Assembly (NCBI GenBank): GCA_030681375.1
Contig: JAUXWM010000037.1
Location: 36,247-100,246 of the forward strand
Direction: 5' to 3'
DNA: 64,000 bases
Origin: Gallionella sp.
GTDB lineage: Bacteria; Pseudomonadota; Gammaproteobacteria; Burkholderiales; Gallionellaceae
Positions 1 to 8,791 of this stretch are shown piece by piece. A program made the position numbers and the translations under genes. The notes beneath the pieces were generated by a model. It did not search any database. It saw only the letters and a program-made list of their open reading frames with translations, and was not told where the DNA came from. Every line of letters begins with the position of its first letter. The stretch's first letter is position 1.

Positions 1-1
1 G

Positions 2-778
2 CTCTCTCCGGGCTTGCCTCACTCCTACCTTAATATGCTGATACCGATTGCGGCCGCCGCACTTGCACTGGCTGCCGCGCTCGCAGGCTATGTCATGGTC
101 AAATTTTATGGCGTGATTTTTCTGGGGCAGCCACGGGGTAGTGATGTCGTCGGGCAGAAGCCTTTCGATGAGGTGCATGATGTCGGTATCTGGGAGCGCA
201 TCGGACTGACCTGGCTCGCACTGGGTTGTATCCTGCTTGGAGTTTTTCCGGTGTTCTTTATTCTGCTTATCGATTTCGTCAGCCAGATGCTGGTGGGGCA
301 CACACTGGGTGTCAGCGCCGCCCAGACGGGCTGGCTGTGGCTGACTCCGATTCAGCCGGAACGCGCCAGTTACAGCCCGCTGATCCTGTTTGTGATTATC
401 ATCGCCGGGGTGCTGTTTACTCTGTATGGCGTGAAAAAATTCTATCACGCTCGTCTGCGCCGGAGTCCGGCCTGGGATTGCGGCTATCCTGAACAGACTG
501 CCCGCATGCAGGACACTGCCGAAGGTTTCGGTCAACCGATACGGCAGATATTCCAGTTGTTTTTCGGCATTACCCGCGAAGTGCCCGGGCCGTTCGACAA
601 GAAACCCCACTATCACGGTGAAACCAGTGACCGGTTGTGGGAATGGTGCTATCTGCCCATCGCGCGGCTAACCGACAAAATTTCCGCGCTGACCGGCAAG
701 TTGCAGCATGGCCGCATCCATGCTTATCTGCTATACAGCTTTGTCACCTTGCTGGCCTTGCTGGCCTTCGTCCGATGA
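2..778 (+). CDS. hyfB: Hydrogenase-4-like membrane subunit B (HyfB/NuoL type), 5' end outside the window
   Basis: This is the C-terminal ~258 residues of a proton-pumping antiporter-like subunit; the reading frame is open to the window edge, so the true start lies upstream. At least three hydrophobic segments are visible (about residues 10-35, 65-95 and 120-145 of the visible part). A hydrophilic stretch with AWDCGYP and a final membrane helix follow, as in HyfB/HycC C-termini. It overlaps the next gene by ATGA, so the two are translationally coupled. The hyfCEFGI genes that follow support assignment to a hydrogenase-4-like / Ehr complex in the inner membrane. Exact function is inferred from the cluster. 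Confidence 0.8.
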   Translation, partial: LSPGLPHSYLNMLIPIAAAALALAAALAGYVMVKFYGVIFLGQPRGSDVVGQKPFDEVHDVGIWERIGLTWLALGCILLGVFPVFFILLIDFVSQMLVGHTLGVSAAQTGWLWLTPIQPERASYSPLILFVIIIAGVLFTLYGVKKFYHARLRRSPAWDCGYPEQTARMQDTAEGFGQPIRQIFQLFFGITREVPGPFDKKPHYHGETSDRLWEWCYLPIARLTDKISALTGKLQHGRIHAYLLYSFVTLLALLAFVR

Positions 779-1716
779 ACAGCCTGCTCTTACAACTGAT
801 TCAGGATACCCTGGTGCTGTTGATCGCACCGTTGTTGCTGGGCTGGGTCAACCAGTGCCGGGCCTGGCTGCAAAACCGCAGCGGCGCCGGGGTGCTGCAA
901 CCCTATCGCAATCTGATCAAGCTGTTCCACAAGGACGCCGTGCTGGCGAACAATGCCTCACCCTTGTTCCGTGCCACGCCCTATATCCTGTTTGCCAGCA
1001 TGTGGCTGGCGGCATCGCTGGTGCCGGTCATCGCGACGGATCTGCCGCTTTCGCAAGCGGTGGATGTCATCGCACTGGTTGGTATTTTTGCGCTGGCACG
1101 GGTGTTCATCTCGCTGGCGGCGATGGATGTAGGTACTTCCTTCGGCACGATGGGCGCGCGGCGCGAAATGCTGGTCGGCTTTCTCGCCGAACCCGCCTTG
1201 CTGATGGTATTTTTCACGGCGGCGACCATCAGTCATTCCACTTCGCTGGTCACTATCGTGGAAACCCTGGCACACAAACAATTTGTGATTTACCCCAGCC
1301 TGGCCTTTGCCGGCATCGCTTTTGTCATGGTGTTGCTGGCCGAAAACGCCCGCATTCCGGTGGACAATCCGGCCACGCATCTTGAGCTGACCATGATCCA
1401 CGAGGCGATGATACTGGAGTACTCAGCGCGCCACCTCGCGTTGATCGAATGGGCGAGCGCGCTCAAATTGCTGGCCTATTTCACTATCGGCTGCGCGTTG
1501 TTCATGCCGTGGGGCATCGCCGAGGTGGGCAATCTGGCTGCGCTTCCCGTCGCACTGCTGGCGCTGTTCATTAAGCTGATGCTGGGCGGGGCAGGGCTGG
1601 CGTTGCTGGAAACCGTTACCGCCAAAATGCGTATTTTCCGCGTCCCGGAATTTATGGGTACGGCTTTCCTGCTTGCGGTGCTGGGCATGCTGATTCATTT
1701 TCTGCTGGGGAGCTGA
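775..1716 (+). CDS. hyfC: HyfC-like membrane subunit (NuoH/formate hydrogenlyase subunit 4 family)
   Basis: A 313-residue integral membrane protein starting at the ATG that overlaps the previous stop codon. About eight hydrophobic helices are visible. The NuoH-family loop segments AENARIPVDNP and HEAMILEYS (around residues 190-215) carry the conserved acidic residues that line the quinone/proton region in complex I relatives. It would anchor the hydrophilic HyfG/HyfI arm in the membrane. A longer frame beginning at 637 runs through the end of hyfB and is not a credible start. The next gene follows after one base. Confidence 0.88.
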   Translation: MNSLLLQLIQDTLVLLIAPLLLGWVNQCRAWLQNRSGAGVLQPYRNLIKLFHKDAVLANNASPLFRATPYILFASMWLAASLVPVIATDLPLSQAVDVIALVGIFALARVFISLAAMDVGTSFGTMGARREMLVGFLAEPALLMVFFTAATISHSTSLVTIVETLAHKQFVIYPSLAFAGIAFVMVLLAENARIPVDNPATHLELTMIHEAMILEYSARHLALIEWASALKLLAYFTIGCALFMPWGIAEVGNLAALPVALLALFIKLMLGGAGLALLETVTAKMRIFRVPEFMGTAFLLAVLGMLIHFLLGS

Positions 1717-1717
1717 G

Positions 1718-2377
1718 ATGCTGAATTTTGCCGGACAGCTGATTAATTTGTTTGCCGCGATGCTGCTGCTGATTTCCTTCGCCATGCTCTCGCAGCGGCG
1801 GGTGCTGTCGTTAATCAACCTGTTTGCCTTGCAGGGTTTGGTGCTGGCGGTTAGCACCATGGTCGTGGCGTATTCTTCCAGCCAACATCATCTCTACTAT
1901 TCGGCCGGGTTGACCCTGCTGCTGAAAGTGCTGGTCCTACCATGGATATTGCACCGGCTGATACGCAAATTGAACGTCAAATGGGATGTCGAGACGATGT
2001 TCAATATTCCCACCACCATGCTGGTCGGCATCGTGCTGGTGGTGTTCGCTTTTAATCTGGCCGCGCCGATCTCGCAGATGGCTGGCACCATCACCCGGGG
2101 TACGCTGGGTATCGCCATGGCCTGTGTGCTGTTGTCCTTCCTGATGATGATCACGCGCAGCAAGGCCGTGCCGCAGGTGATCGGCTTTCTGGCCATGGAA
2201 AACGGTTTGTTCTTCGCCGCCACCAGTACCAGTTACGGTATGCCCATGGTGGTGGAACTGGGCATCGCGCTCGATGTGCTGATCGGCATGTTCATCCTGG
2301 GTATCTTCTTTTTCCAGATACGCGAGACTTTCGATAGTCTGGATCTGAAACACATGGAAAAACTCAAGGAAGACTGA
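1718..2377 (+). CDS. hyfE: HyfE-like membrane subunit (hydrogenase-4 component E, NuoK-related)
   Basis: A 219-residue membrane protein with about seven hydrophobic segments, the expected length for HyfE (about 216 residues). The C-terminal half shows the NuoK-like arrangement with acidic residues in membrane helices (MENGLFF, ELGIALDVLIG). It probably takes part in proton translocation in the membrane arm of the complex. It lies one base after hyfC and one base before the TTG of hyfF, so the whole block is one transcript. Confidence 0.85.
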   Translation: MLNFAGQLINLFAAMLLLISFAMLSQRRVLSLINLFALQGLVLAVSTMVVAYSSSQHHLYYSAGLTLLLKVLVLPWILHRLIRKLNVKWDVETMFNIPTTMLVGIVLVVFAFNLAAPISQMAGTITRGTLGIAMACVLLSFLMMITRSKAVPQVIGFLAMENGLFFAATSTSYGMPMVVELGIALDVLIGMFILGIFFFQIRETFDSLDLKHMEKLKED

Positions 2378-2378
2378 C

Positions 2379-3827
2379 TTGGAAATTATCTGGATATTGG
2401 CGATACCCCTGACAGGCGGCCTGCTGCTGGCGCTGTTCGGCTGCCGTTCCTTTGCGCCTGAGCTCAATGCCATGATGAGTTTTGCCACCTTCGTGGCCTC
2501 GGTATTCCTTGCCATCCGGGTTGTCAATGACGGATCGTTCAGCGCATATAACGAGCAGTTTTTCGTCGATTCCTTCAATGTGTTTCTGGTCGCGCTGACC
2601 GCCTTCGTGTCCTTCACCACTTCGTTGTTCTCGCGCCCCTACATGCGTATCGAACAGGCGCATGGCAAACTGAGCATCAACATGCTGCGTCTTTATCACA
2701 GCATGTACCAGTTGTTCACCTTCACCATGCTGCTGGTGCTGCTAACCAATAATATGGGCATTATGTGGGTGGCGATGGAGGCGGCGACGCTGACCACCGT
2801 GCTGCTGGTTTCGCTGTACCGGACACCGGCCAGCCTGGAGGCGGCGTGGAAATATTTCATCCTGTGCGGCGTGGGGCTCGCGCAGGCATTGTTTGGCACG
2901 ATCCTGCTTTATTTTGCGGCGGAAAAAGTGCTGGGAGCAGGCGGCACGGCACTGCTATGGACGCATCTGGATGCGGTCAAGCACCAGCTCGAACCGACCG
3001 TGCTGTCGCTGGCCTTCGTGTTTCTGCTGGTGGGTTACGGCACTAAAGTCGGTCTGGCGCCGTTACACAGCTGGTTGCCCGATGCACATGCCGAAGGGCC
3101 GACGCCGGTTTCCGCCGTGCTTTCCGGCTTGCTGCTCAATGTTGCGCTGTATGTCGTGGTGCGTTCTAAAGTGCTGGTTGATGGTGCGCTGGGCACTCAT
3201 TTTGCGGGCGATTTGATGATGGGCTTCGGGCTGTTGAGCGTCGTCCTGGCGGCCTTTTATCTATCGCGCCAGAAGGATGTCAAGCGCATGTTCGCCTACT
3301 CATCCATCGAACACATGGGACTGGTTACCTTCGCCTTCGGCATGGGCGGCCCGGTCGCGACCTTTGCCGGGATGTTGCACATGACCGTGCATTCGCTCAC
3401 CAAATCGGCAATCTTTTTCGCCGTGGGTCACGCCACACAAAAATCCGGCACGCAGTTGATGGAAAATATTCGCGGCCTGATTAGCACCAACCCCACCATA
3501 GGCTGGGGGCTGGCGATAGGCACGCTGGCCATACTTGGCATGCCGCCGTTCGGCGTGTTCGCCAGTGAGTTCCTGATTATCACCACGGCCATGCACGCCT
3601 ATCCCTGGACCACGCCCTTCTTGCTGATCGCGCTGGGCGTGGCCTTTGCCGCGATCTTCAGTCGGATGCAGGAAATGGTGTTCGGCCCGGCCACAGGTCA
3701 GCGCCTGCCGCATCCGCCCGCCCTGATTCCGGTATTCGTGCATCTGGGGTTGGTGTTGTTGCTCGGACTGTATATTCCGCCTTATCTGGCAGACTGGTAT
3801 CGTCAGGCTGCGGCGTTGATCGGATAA
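2379..3827 (+). CDS. hyfF: HyfF-like proton-channel subunit (NuoL/M/N family)
   Basis: A 482-residue antiporter-like subunit with a TTG start placed one base after the hyfE stop; no ATG gives a better fit. It holds about 13-14 hydrophobic helices. The Proton_antipo_M core shows the conserved lysine/histidine segments GLAPLHSWLPDAHAEGPTPV (around residues 230-249) and MFAYSSIEHMG (around 305). These are the proton-path residues of the family. It is a little shorter than E. coli HyfF (526). Its role is the second ion-pumping module of the complex. Confidence 0.88.
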   Translation: MEIIWILAIPLTGGLLLALFGCRSFAPELNAMMSFATFVASVFLAIRVVNDGSFSAYNEQFFVDSFNVFLVALTAFVSFTTSLFSRPYMRIEQAHGKLSINMLRLYHSMYQLFTFTMLLVLLTNNMGIMWVAMEAATLTTVLLVSLYRTPASLEAAWKYFILCGVGLAQALFGTILLYFAAEKVLGAGGTALLWTHLDAVKHQLEPTVLSLAFVFLLVGYGTKVGLAPLHSWLPDAHAEGPTPVSAVLSGLLLNVALYVVVRSKVLVDGALGTHFAGDLMMGFGLLSVVLAAFYLSRQKDVKRMFAYSSIEHMGLVTFAFGMGGPVATFAGMLHMTVHSLTKSAIFFAVGHATQKSGTQLMENIRGLISTNPTIGWGLAIGTLAILGMPPFGVFASEFLIITTAMHAYPWTTPFLLIALGVAFAAIFSRMQEMVFGPATGQRLPHPPALIPVFVHLGLVLLLGLYIPPYLADWYRQAAALIG

Positions 3828-3833
3828 CCTAAT

Positions 3834-5384
3834 ATGAAACAAGACGAAATTATCGCTAATTTTCCCGGCTTGCCCGGAGCCTTGATGGTTAGGCGCGGCT
3901 GCGTGGAAGAGGCGCAATTCCGCAGCCTGTTCGAACAGCTGAAACAGGACGGTTGCAGGCTGGTGGCGTTGTGGGGCAGCGATGAGCGGACAGACGATGC
4001 GGGCTATGCGCTGCATGTTGCACTGATCGACAGCGCAGGTATGTTGTGTCTGACGCTGCCAGTGAGTGCAGAACGCCCGGCTTATCCGGATATCAGCGAT
4101 CTGTTTCCCGCCGCAAGCCGCATGCAACGCGCCGTCGCCGATCTGCTTGGCTTGCATGCCAGCGGCGCGGACGATCAGCGTAAGTGGCTGCGACATGCGA
4201 GCTGGCCGGGCAATGTGCACCCCTTGCGCAAAGACTTTGACGGTAGCTGTGCGTTTCCGGCAGAAACCGATGCCTATCCCTTCGTTACGGTGACTGGCGA
4301 TGGTGTCCATGAAATTCCGGTCGGCCCCGTACATGCGGGGATTATTGAACCTGGGCACTTCCGTTTTTCCATCATCGGTGATCGCGTGTTGCGTCTGGAG
4401 GAAAGGCTGGGGTACAAGCATAAGGGTATCGAGAAACGTTTCGAGAGCATGAGTCCGGAGCAGGGGGCAAAACTTGCCGGCAGGGTGAGTGGCGATAGTA
4501 CCGTGGCCTATGCCTGGGCCTATGCGATGGCGCTGGAGGGCATCGCCGGAATCACGCCGCCGGATCAGGCGCTGTGGATGCGCGCGTTGTTTCTGGAACG
4601 GGAACGGGTCGCCAATCATCTGGGCGATCTGGGTTATCTGGGCAATGATGTGGCGCTGTCGTTCGGCTTCGCGCAATTCTGGATATTGAAAGAGCAGGTA
4701 TTGCGCAACAACGCCGCCTTGTTCGGCCATCGTTACCTGATGGATAAAATCATTCCGGGCGGTGTGAATATCGCTCTGCAGATGTCGGACAAGCGCGTGA
4801 TTATTGAAGAGTGCAGCATGCTGGAGCGCGAATTGGGCGTACTGCGCAGCATTTATGAAGAGCATGCCGGCGTGCAGGATCGATTTATCGGTGCAGGGCA
4901 GGTTACCCCCGCACTGGCGGCACAACTCGGCCTGTGTGGTTTGCCGGGGCGCGCCAGTGCGCAGGCCTGGGATGCGCGCGTGCAGTTTCCGTGCGCGCCC
5001 TACGACAAGTTGGATGTGCGGATGGCGACCCATATCAATGGCGATGTGGCTGCGCGTGCCGCCCTGCGTTTTGAGGAGCTGTTTGAATCGTTGCGCCTGC
5101 AACGCGAGATACTGATCAATCTGATTGGTGGCGATGAATTATCGATGCCGGTCAAACAGCTCCCCGGTAACGCTTTTGGCGTCGGCATGGTCGAAGGCTG
5201 GCGCGGCGAGGTGATGGTGGCGATTCATACTGATGCGCAGGGCAGGCTGGCACGCGTACATCCGCACGACCCTTCCTGGCAGAACTGGCCGGTGCTGGAG
5301 CATGCAATACTCAACAACATCGTGCCGGATTTTCCGCTGATCAATAAATCGTTCAACTTGAGCTACGCCGGACAGGACTTGTAA
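3834..5384 (+). CDS. hyfG: HyfG-like large subunit (NuoC-NuoD fusion) lacking NiFe-site cysteines, Ehr type
   Basis: A 516-residue soluble subunit: a NuoC-like N-terminal part (about residues 1-140) fused to a NuoD/hydrogenase-large-subunit-like part (the rest; motif EPGHFRFSIIGDRVLRLEER near 172). True energy-converting hydrogenases bind Ni through two CxxC pairs. Here the first site reads RVSGDS (around residue 217), and the C-terminus ends NKSFNLSYAGQDL with no DPCxxC. The nickel site is therefore absent, as described for energy-converting-hydrogenase-related (Ehr) complexes. It lies six bases after hyfF and three before hyfI. The real electron donor/acceptor is unknown. Confidence 0.85.
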   Translation: MKQDEIIANFPGLPGALMVRRGCVEEAQFRSLFEQLKQDGCRLVALWGSDERTDDAGYALHVALIDSAGMLCLTLPVSAERPAYPDISDLFPAASRMQRAVADLLGLHASGADDQRKWLRHASWPGNVHPLRKDFDGSCAFPAETDAYPFVTVTGDGVHEIPVGPVHAGIIEPGHFRFSIIGDRVLRLEERLGYKHKGIEKRFESMSPEQGAKLAGRVSGDSTVAYAWAYAMALEGIAGITPPDQALWMRALFLERERVANHLGDLGYLGNDVALSFGFAQFWILKEQVLRNNAALFGHRYLMDKIIPGGVNIALQMSDKRVIIEECSMLERELGVLRSIYEEHAGVQDRFIGAGQVTPALAAQLGLCGLPGRASAQAWDARVQFPCAPYDKLDVRMATHINGDVAARAALRFEELFESLRLQREILINLIGGDELSMPVKQLPGNAFGVGMVEGWRGEVMVAIHTDAQGRLARVHPHDPSWQNWPVLEHAILNNIVPDFPLINKSFNLSYAGQDL

Positions 5385-5386
5385 GC

Positions 5387-5923
5387 ATGTACCAGATCAT
5401 CAAACAGATATTGAAGACCGGCATCAAGACCGAAGCCGCCCCGCAAGCCGATGATGCGCTGCGTGTCGAGGCGCAGCGATTGCAGGAAAAGATATTGCGC
5501 CATGTCGGGCGCGCGCTGACCATACGTCATGTCGATGCGGGTTCCTGCAACGGTTGCGAGATGGAGATACACGCGCTCAACAACGTCTATTACAACATCG
5601 AAGGTCTGGGTATCCGCTTCGTCGCCAGCCCGCGCCATGCGGATATGCTGCTGGTGACCGGGCCGGTTTCACGTCATATGGAGGTCGCGTTAAAACGTAC
5701 TTATGATGCCACCCCCGAGCCCAGGCTGGTGGTCGCCGTCGGTGACTGCGGCTGCGGTGGCGGCCTGTTTTCTCCGGTTGATGATCAGAGCGGCAGCTAC
5801 GCCAGTTGCGGCAAAATAGCCAATGTGATTCCTGTGGATGTCGCCGTACCCGGTTGCCCGCCCACGCCCATCATGCTGATGCAAGCCATACTCACCGCCA
5901 TCAGCAGCGGCGGCAAAACATGA
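5387..5923 (+). CDS. hyfI: HyfI-like small subunit (NuoB family, one [4Fe-4S] cluster)
   Basis: A 178-residue NuoB-family subunit. The proximal (N2-type) cluster ligands are visible: CNGC at residues 54-57, a cysteine in GDCGCGGG (around 118-120) and the cysteine of PGCPPTP (around 149). It would pass electrons between the partner in HyfG and the quinone-side cavity. It is the last gene of the visible hyf block. The helix-rich first 40 residues precede the core. Because HyfG lacks NiFe ligands, the pair is more likely a quinone- or ferredoxin-linked device than a hydrogenase. Confidence 0.88.
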   Translation: MYQIIKQILKTGIKTEAAPQADDALRVEAQRLQEKILRHVGRALTIRHVDAGSCNGCEMEIHALNNVYYNIEGLGIRFVASPRHADMLLVTGPVSRHMEVALKRTYDATPEPRLVVAVGDCGCGGGLFSPVDDQSGSYASCGKIANVIPVDVAVPGCPPTPIMLMQAILTAISSGGKT

Positions 5924-6018
5924 ACTGATTTTTACCTGTTCATCGGGGATAAGGCAGCCTCCCCGCCCCAAGACATGACATCGTCCAAGGCCTGCTCTTG
6001 TTTGGATAGGGAGAAGTC

Positions 6019-7368
6019 ATGGACGTACCAGAGTTTACCGAAGATACACAAGCGCCCCAACGGGTGACGCTTAAACAAGCCTTTCTTTATTGGCTGAAGC
6101 TGGGTTTCATTAGTTTTGGCGGTCCGGCCGGACAAATCTCCATGATGCATCAGGAATTGGTGGAAAGGCGTCGCTGGATTTCGGAGCGGCGTTTCCTGCA
6201 TGCACTCAACTATTGCATGCTGTTGCCGGGCCCGGAAGCGCAGCAGCTGGCTACTTATATCGGCTGGCTGATGCACGGAGTGCGTGGTGGCATCATGGCG
6301 GGTGTGCTATTTGTACTGCCGTCGCTGTTCATTCTAATTGCGCTGAGCTGGATTTATATGTCGTTCGGCAATGTGCCTGCGGTGGCAGGTGCTTTGTACG
6401 GTATCAAGCCTGCGGTAACGGCTATTGTGGTGTTCGCCGCATGGCGTATCGGCTCGCGTGTGCTCAGGAACGGTATGTTGTGGAGCATGGCTGCCGCCGC
6501 GTTTTTGGCGATTTTTGTTTTCCATGTCCCGTTCCCGGCCATTGTGCTGGCGGCCGCCATACTCGGTTATATCGGCGGCCAAATAGTGCCGGATAAATTC
6601 AGCGCAGGGGGACATAGCTCATCGGGCAGAGATTACGGCCCGGCACTGATCGATGACCACACGCCGCCACCATCCTACGCGCAGTTTTCGAAAGCGCGGC
6701 TGGTGAAGTACAGTCTTATCGGTTTGGCGCTGTGGGCGTCACTGATAGGCATATTGGCGGCGCAATACGGGTGGGGCGGAGTGCTGACGCAGATGGGTTG
6801 GTTCTTCAGCAAGGCGGCACTGCTGACTTTCGGTGGTGCCTATGCCGTGTTGCCCTATGTGTATCAGGGGGGCGTCGAGCACTATCACTGGCTTAGCGGG
6901 ACGCAAATGATCGATGGGCTGGCGCTGGGCGAGACCACGCCCGGGCCGTTGATCATGGTGGTGGCCTTTGTAGGTTTTGTCGGAGCCTGGTCAGCTGAAT
7001 TGTTCGGTGCGGAGAATTTGTTACTGGCGGGTACTGCGGGCGCAATGGTGGCCACGATATTCACTTTTTTGCCTTCTTTCCTGTTTATCCTGATAGGCGG
7101 ACCAATGGTGGAGGCGACGCATGGCGATCTCAAATTTACCGCGCCGCTCACTGCCATCACTGCCGCCGTGGTAGGGGTAATCTTGAATCTGGCGGTGTTC
7201 TTCGCCTATCACGTATTGTGGCCGCAAGGCCTTGCTGCGACGTTTGAATGGGTTTCGGCGCTGATAGGTATTGCCGCTTTTGTCGCACTGTTGCGTTTTA
7301 AAATGAGCATCGTGCAGGTGATAGCGATCTGTGCGCTGGCAGGAATGAGTATGGAATTATTAGTTTGA
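6019..7368 (+). CDS. chrA: ChrA-family chromate ion transporter
   Basis: A 449-residue two-domain (long-chain) CHR-family membrane transporter. Each half begins with the family signature: FISFGGPAGQISMMHQEL (around residues 35-52) and AALLTFGGAYAVLPYV (around 270). The LPGPEAQQ and GETTPGPLIM segments typical of ChrA are present. The family exports chromate, or sulfate-like oxyanions, from the cytoplasm. It starts 95 bases after hyfI and is separated from the sox genes by about 170 bases. The substrate is inferred from the family. Confidence 0.92.
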   Translation: MDVPEFTEDTQAPQRVTLKQAFLYWLKLGFISFGGPAGQISMMHQELVERRRWISERRFLHALNYCMLLPGPEAQQLATYIGWLMHGVRGGIMAGVLFVLPSLFILIALSWIYMSFGNVPAVAGALYGIKPAVTAIVVFAAWRIGSRVLRNGMLWSMAAAAFLAIFVFHVPFPAIVLAAAILGYIGGQIVPDKFSAGGHSSSGRDYGPALIDDHTPPPSYAQFSKARLVKYSLIGLALWASLIGILAAQYGWGGVLTQMGWFFSKAALLTFGGAYAVLPYVYQGGVEHYHWLSGTQMIDGLALGETTPGPLIMVVAFVGFVGAWSAELFGAENLLLAGTAGAMVATIFTFLPSFLFILIGGPMVEATHGDLKFTAPLTAITAAVVGVILNLAVFFAYHVLWPQGLAATFEWVSALIGIAAFVALLRFKMSIVQVIAICALAGMSMELLV

Positions 7369-7444
7369 GCAGAGACCCCTGTTTAATTTGCAGGCAGGGT
7401 GTAGGGTGGCAAGTAACACGATGGAGTTAATCAACAATGTAACG

Positions 7445-7462
7445 ATAGCCCGTTAGGGTTAT
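7445..7462. promoter_or_regulatory. Candidate shared control motif upstream of soxY1
   Basis: The sequence ATAGCCCGTTAGGGTTAT is an imperfect dyad about 80 bases ahead of the soxY1 start. Close relatives occur upstream of tusA (10182-10199) and dsrA (24455-24472), all fitting CCCnnnrGGGTTAT. This is visible in the sequence; a role as a regulator site or promoter element is inferred. Confidence 0.4.
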
Positions 7463-7540
7463 TCCCGCTGTCTCAGTAAGGCGATACCCTTCAGCGGAGC
7501 GCGCTATTTGTTTTTGTCTGCTGTTTACGGGGAGAGTGAT

Positions 7541-8008
7541 TTGATAAACATGGAACGTCGCAAGGCGATCAAGGCGGGCAGCGGTCTGGGCTTGCTGGGT
7601 GTGTTGGCTGTTCTGGGGCTGGTGCCCGGTTCGGCTTGGGCGGGGGTAGGACGGGCAGCGCTGGAAGCAGGTAATTTGAGTGATGCCTTCGATGCGCTGG
7701 GAGTGTCCATTCCTGAAAATAGTGAGCTGATCACGCTGACGCTACCGGATGTCGCCGAAAATGGGGCTGTAGTGCCCGTTACGGTGGAGAGTTCTCTTGC
7801 ACACATCGAACAAATTTCCATTCTGGTAGATAAAAATATCAACGTGCTGGCGGCAAATTTCGTCATCCCCAAGGGGGTCGCCGGTTTCATTACGACACGC
7901 ATCAAGATCGGTCAGACTGCAACAGTCGTTGCGCTGGTCAAGGCTGACGGCAAGTTTTATCGCGCATCCAAAACCGTTCAGGTAACTCAGGGCGGCTGTA
8001 GCGCATAG
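7541..8008 (+). CDS. soxY: SoxY, sulfur-carrier subunit, copy 1 (variant GGCSA tail)
   Basis: SoxY carries thiosulfate-derived sulfur on a C-terminal swinging-arm cysteine in the periplasm. The protein has an N-terminal Tat-like signal (ERRKAIKAGSGLGLLG plus a hydrophobic run) and the SoxY fold. It ends GGCSA (residues 151-155) instead of the usual GGCGG. I chose the TTG at 7541 because GGGGAG lies six bases upstream, matching the spacing before soxY copy 2; the ATG at 7550 is the alternative. soxZ follows after 40 bases. The altered tail may change mobility or partner choice. Confidence 0.9.
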   Translation: MINMERRKAIKAGSGLGLLGVLAVLGLVPGSAWAGVGRAALEAGNLSDAFDALGVSIPENSELITLTLPDVAENGAVVPVTVESSLAHIEQISILVDKNINVLAANFVIPKGVAGFITTRIKIGQTATVVALVKADGKFYRASKTVQVTQGGCSA

Positions 8009-8048
8009 ATGAGATATTTCGTTTTACAACAATTCAGGACGAGCAGAC

Positions 8049-8360
8049 ATGAGTGAAGCAACCAGAATTCGTGCCACAGCCAAAGACGGGTTAACCGAAG
8101 TGAAAATGCTGATGCAACACGAGATGGAGACCGGGCAGCGCAAGGATGCGGCAGGCAATAAAATACCCGCCTGGATTATCACTGATGTGGAAGTTTTGCA
8201 CGAAGGCAGAACCGTACTGGAAGCGCAATTCGGTACGGCGGTATCAAAGAATCCCTATCTGGTTTTTCGCCTGATCGGCGGCGTCAAAGGGGAAAAAATA
8301 TCTGTGCTGTGGACCGATAATCGGGGTGACAAGCGCACGGATGAAACGGTCATCGATTGA
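8049..8360 (+). CDS. soxZ: SoxZ, partner subunit of SoxY, copy 1
   Basis: A 103-residue periplasmic beta-sandwich protein that dimerises with SoxY and is exported by hitch-hiking; it has no signal of its own. Family features are RIRATAKDGLTEVKMLMQHE at the N-terminus and SKNPYLVF (around residue 66), followed by the acidic C-terminal strand. About 65% of residues appear identical to the second SoxZ at 14571. It directly follows soxY1 and precedes a small cytochrome c and a FccB-like flavoprotein, so this copy may work with sulfide or sulfane oxidation. Confidence 0.93.
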   Translation: MSEATRIRATAKDGLTEVKMLMQHEMETGQRKDAAGNKIPAWIITDVEVLHEGRTVLEAQFGTAVSKNPYLVFRLIGGVKGEKISVLWTDNRGDKRTDETVID

Positions 8361-8435
8361 CCGTGCAGGGGAGGTGTGCCCGAGTCGGGTGTTACCAGGG
8401 TGGTTGTGTAGTTCAACTAAAGTGAGGATAAGAAA

Positions 8436-8741
8436 ATGATTATGTCTCGAACGCTGCTCGTTGTTTTTGGAATGCTGTTTTGCACCGCCGCTCAGGCTGA
8501 CGTCGATAAACATGCTCGCAATCTCGCTGCGTCCTGCTCTGCCTGTCACGGCACGGGCGGTAACAGTGAAGGTGGTATGCCGGTATTGGCCGGGCTGGAC
8601 AAGGTGCTGTTCGTCAATCAGATGAAGGATTTCAAATCGGGTGCACGGCCTGCAACGGTGATGCATCAGCATGCCAAGGGTTATACCGATGAGGAATACG
8701 AGTTGCTGGCTGACTTCTTCTCCGCGCAGAAACGCCACTAA
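8436..8741 (+). CDS. Small monohaem cytochrome c, likely electron partner of the FccB/SoxF flavoprotein
   Basis: A 101-residue class I cytochrome c. A signal peptide (about residues 1-22, cleaving after AQA) is followed by one haem motif CSACH (around 34-38). A methionine-containing C-terminal part may give the sixth ligand. It resembles the small haem subunits of single-haem flavocytochrome c sulfide dehydrogenases (FccA) or SoxE. The FccB-like gene starts 51 bases downstream, which supports a FccAB/SoxEF-type pair. A general periplasmic cytochrome is the alternative. Confidence 0.78.
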   Translation: MIMSRTLLVVFGMLFCTAAQADVDKHARNLAASCSACHGTGGNSEGGMPVLAGLDKVLFVNQMKDFKSGARPATVMHQHAKGYTDEEYELLADFFSAQKRH

Positions 8742-8791
8742 CCTCGTGCCTCAGGGTGCCTCAGAAATCAAATAGATCAAGGGAGTCCAAT

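Noticed and set aside
3300..5102. A 600-codon open frame on the minus strand inside hyfF/hyfG
   Set aside because: It is antisense to clear, family-matching genes, has no recognisable domains and no plausible ribosome site. High G+C creates such frames.
3834..5923. A functional NiFe hydrogenase 4
   Set aside because: Both CxxC nickel-ligand pairs are missing from the large subunit.
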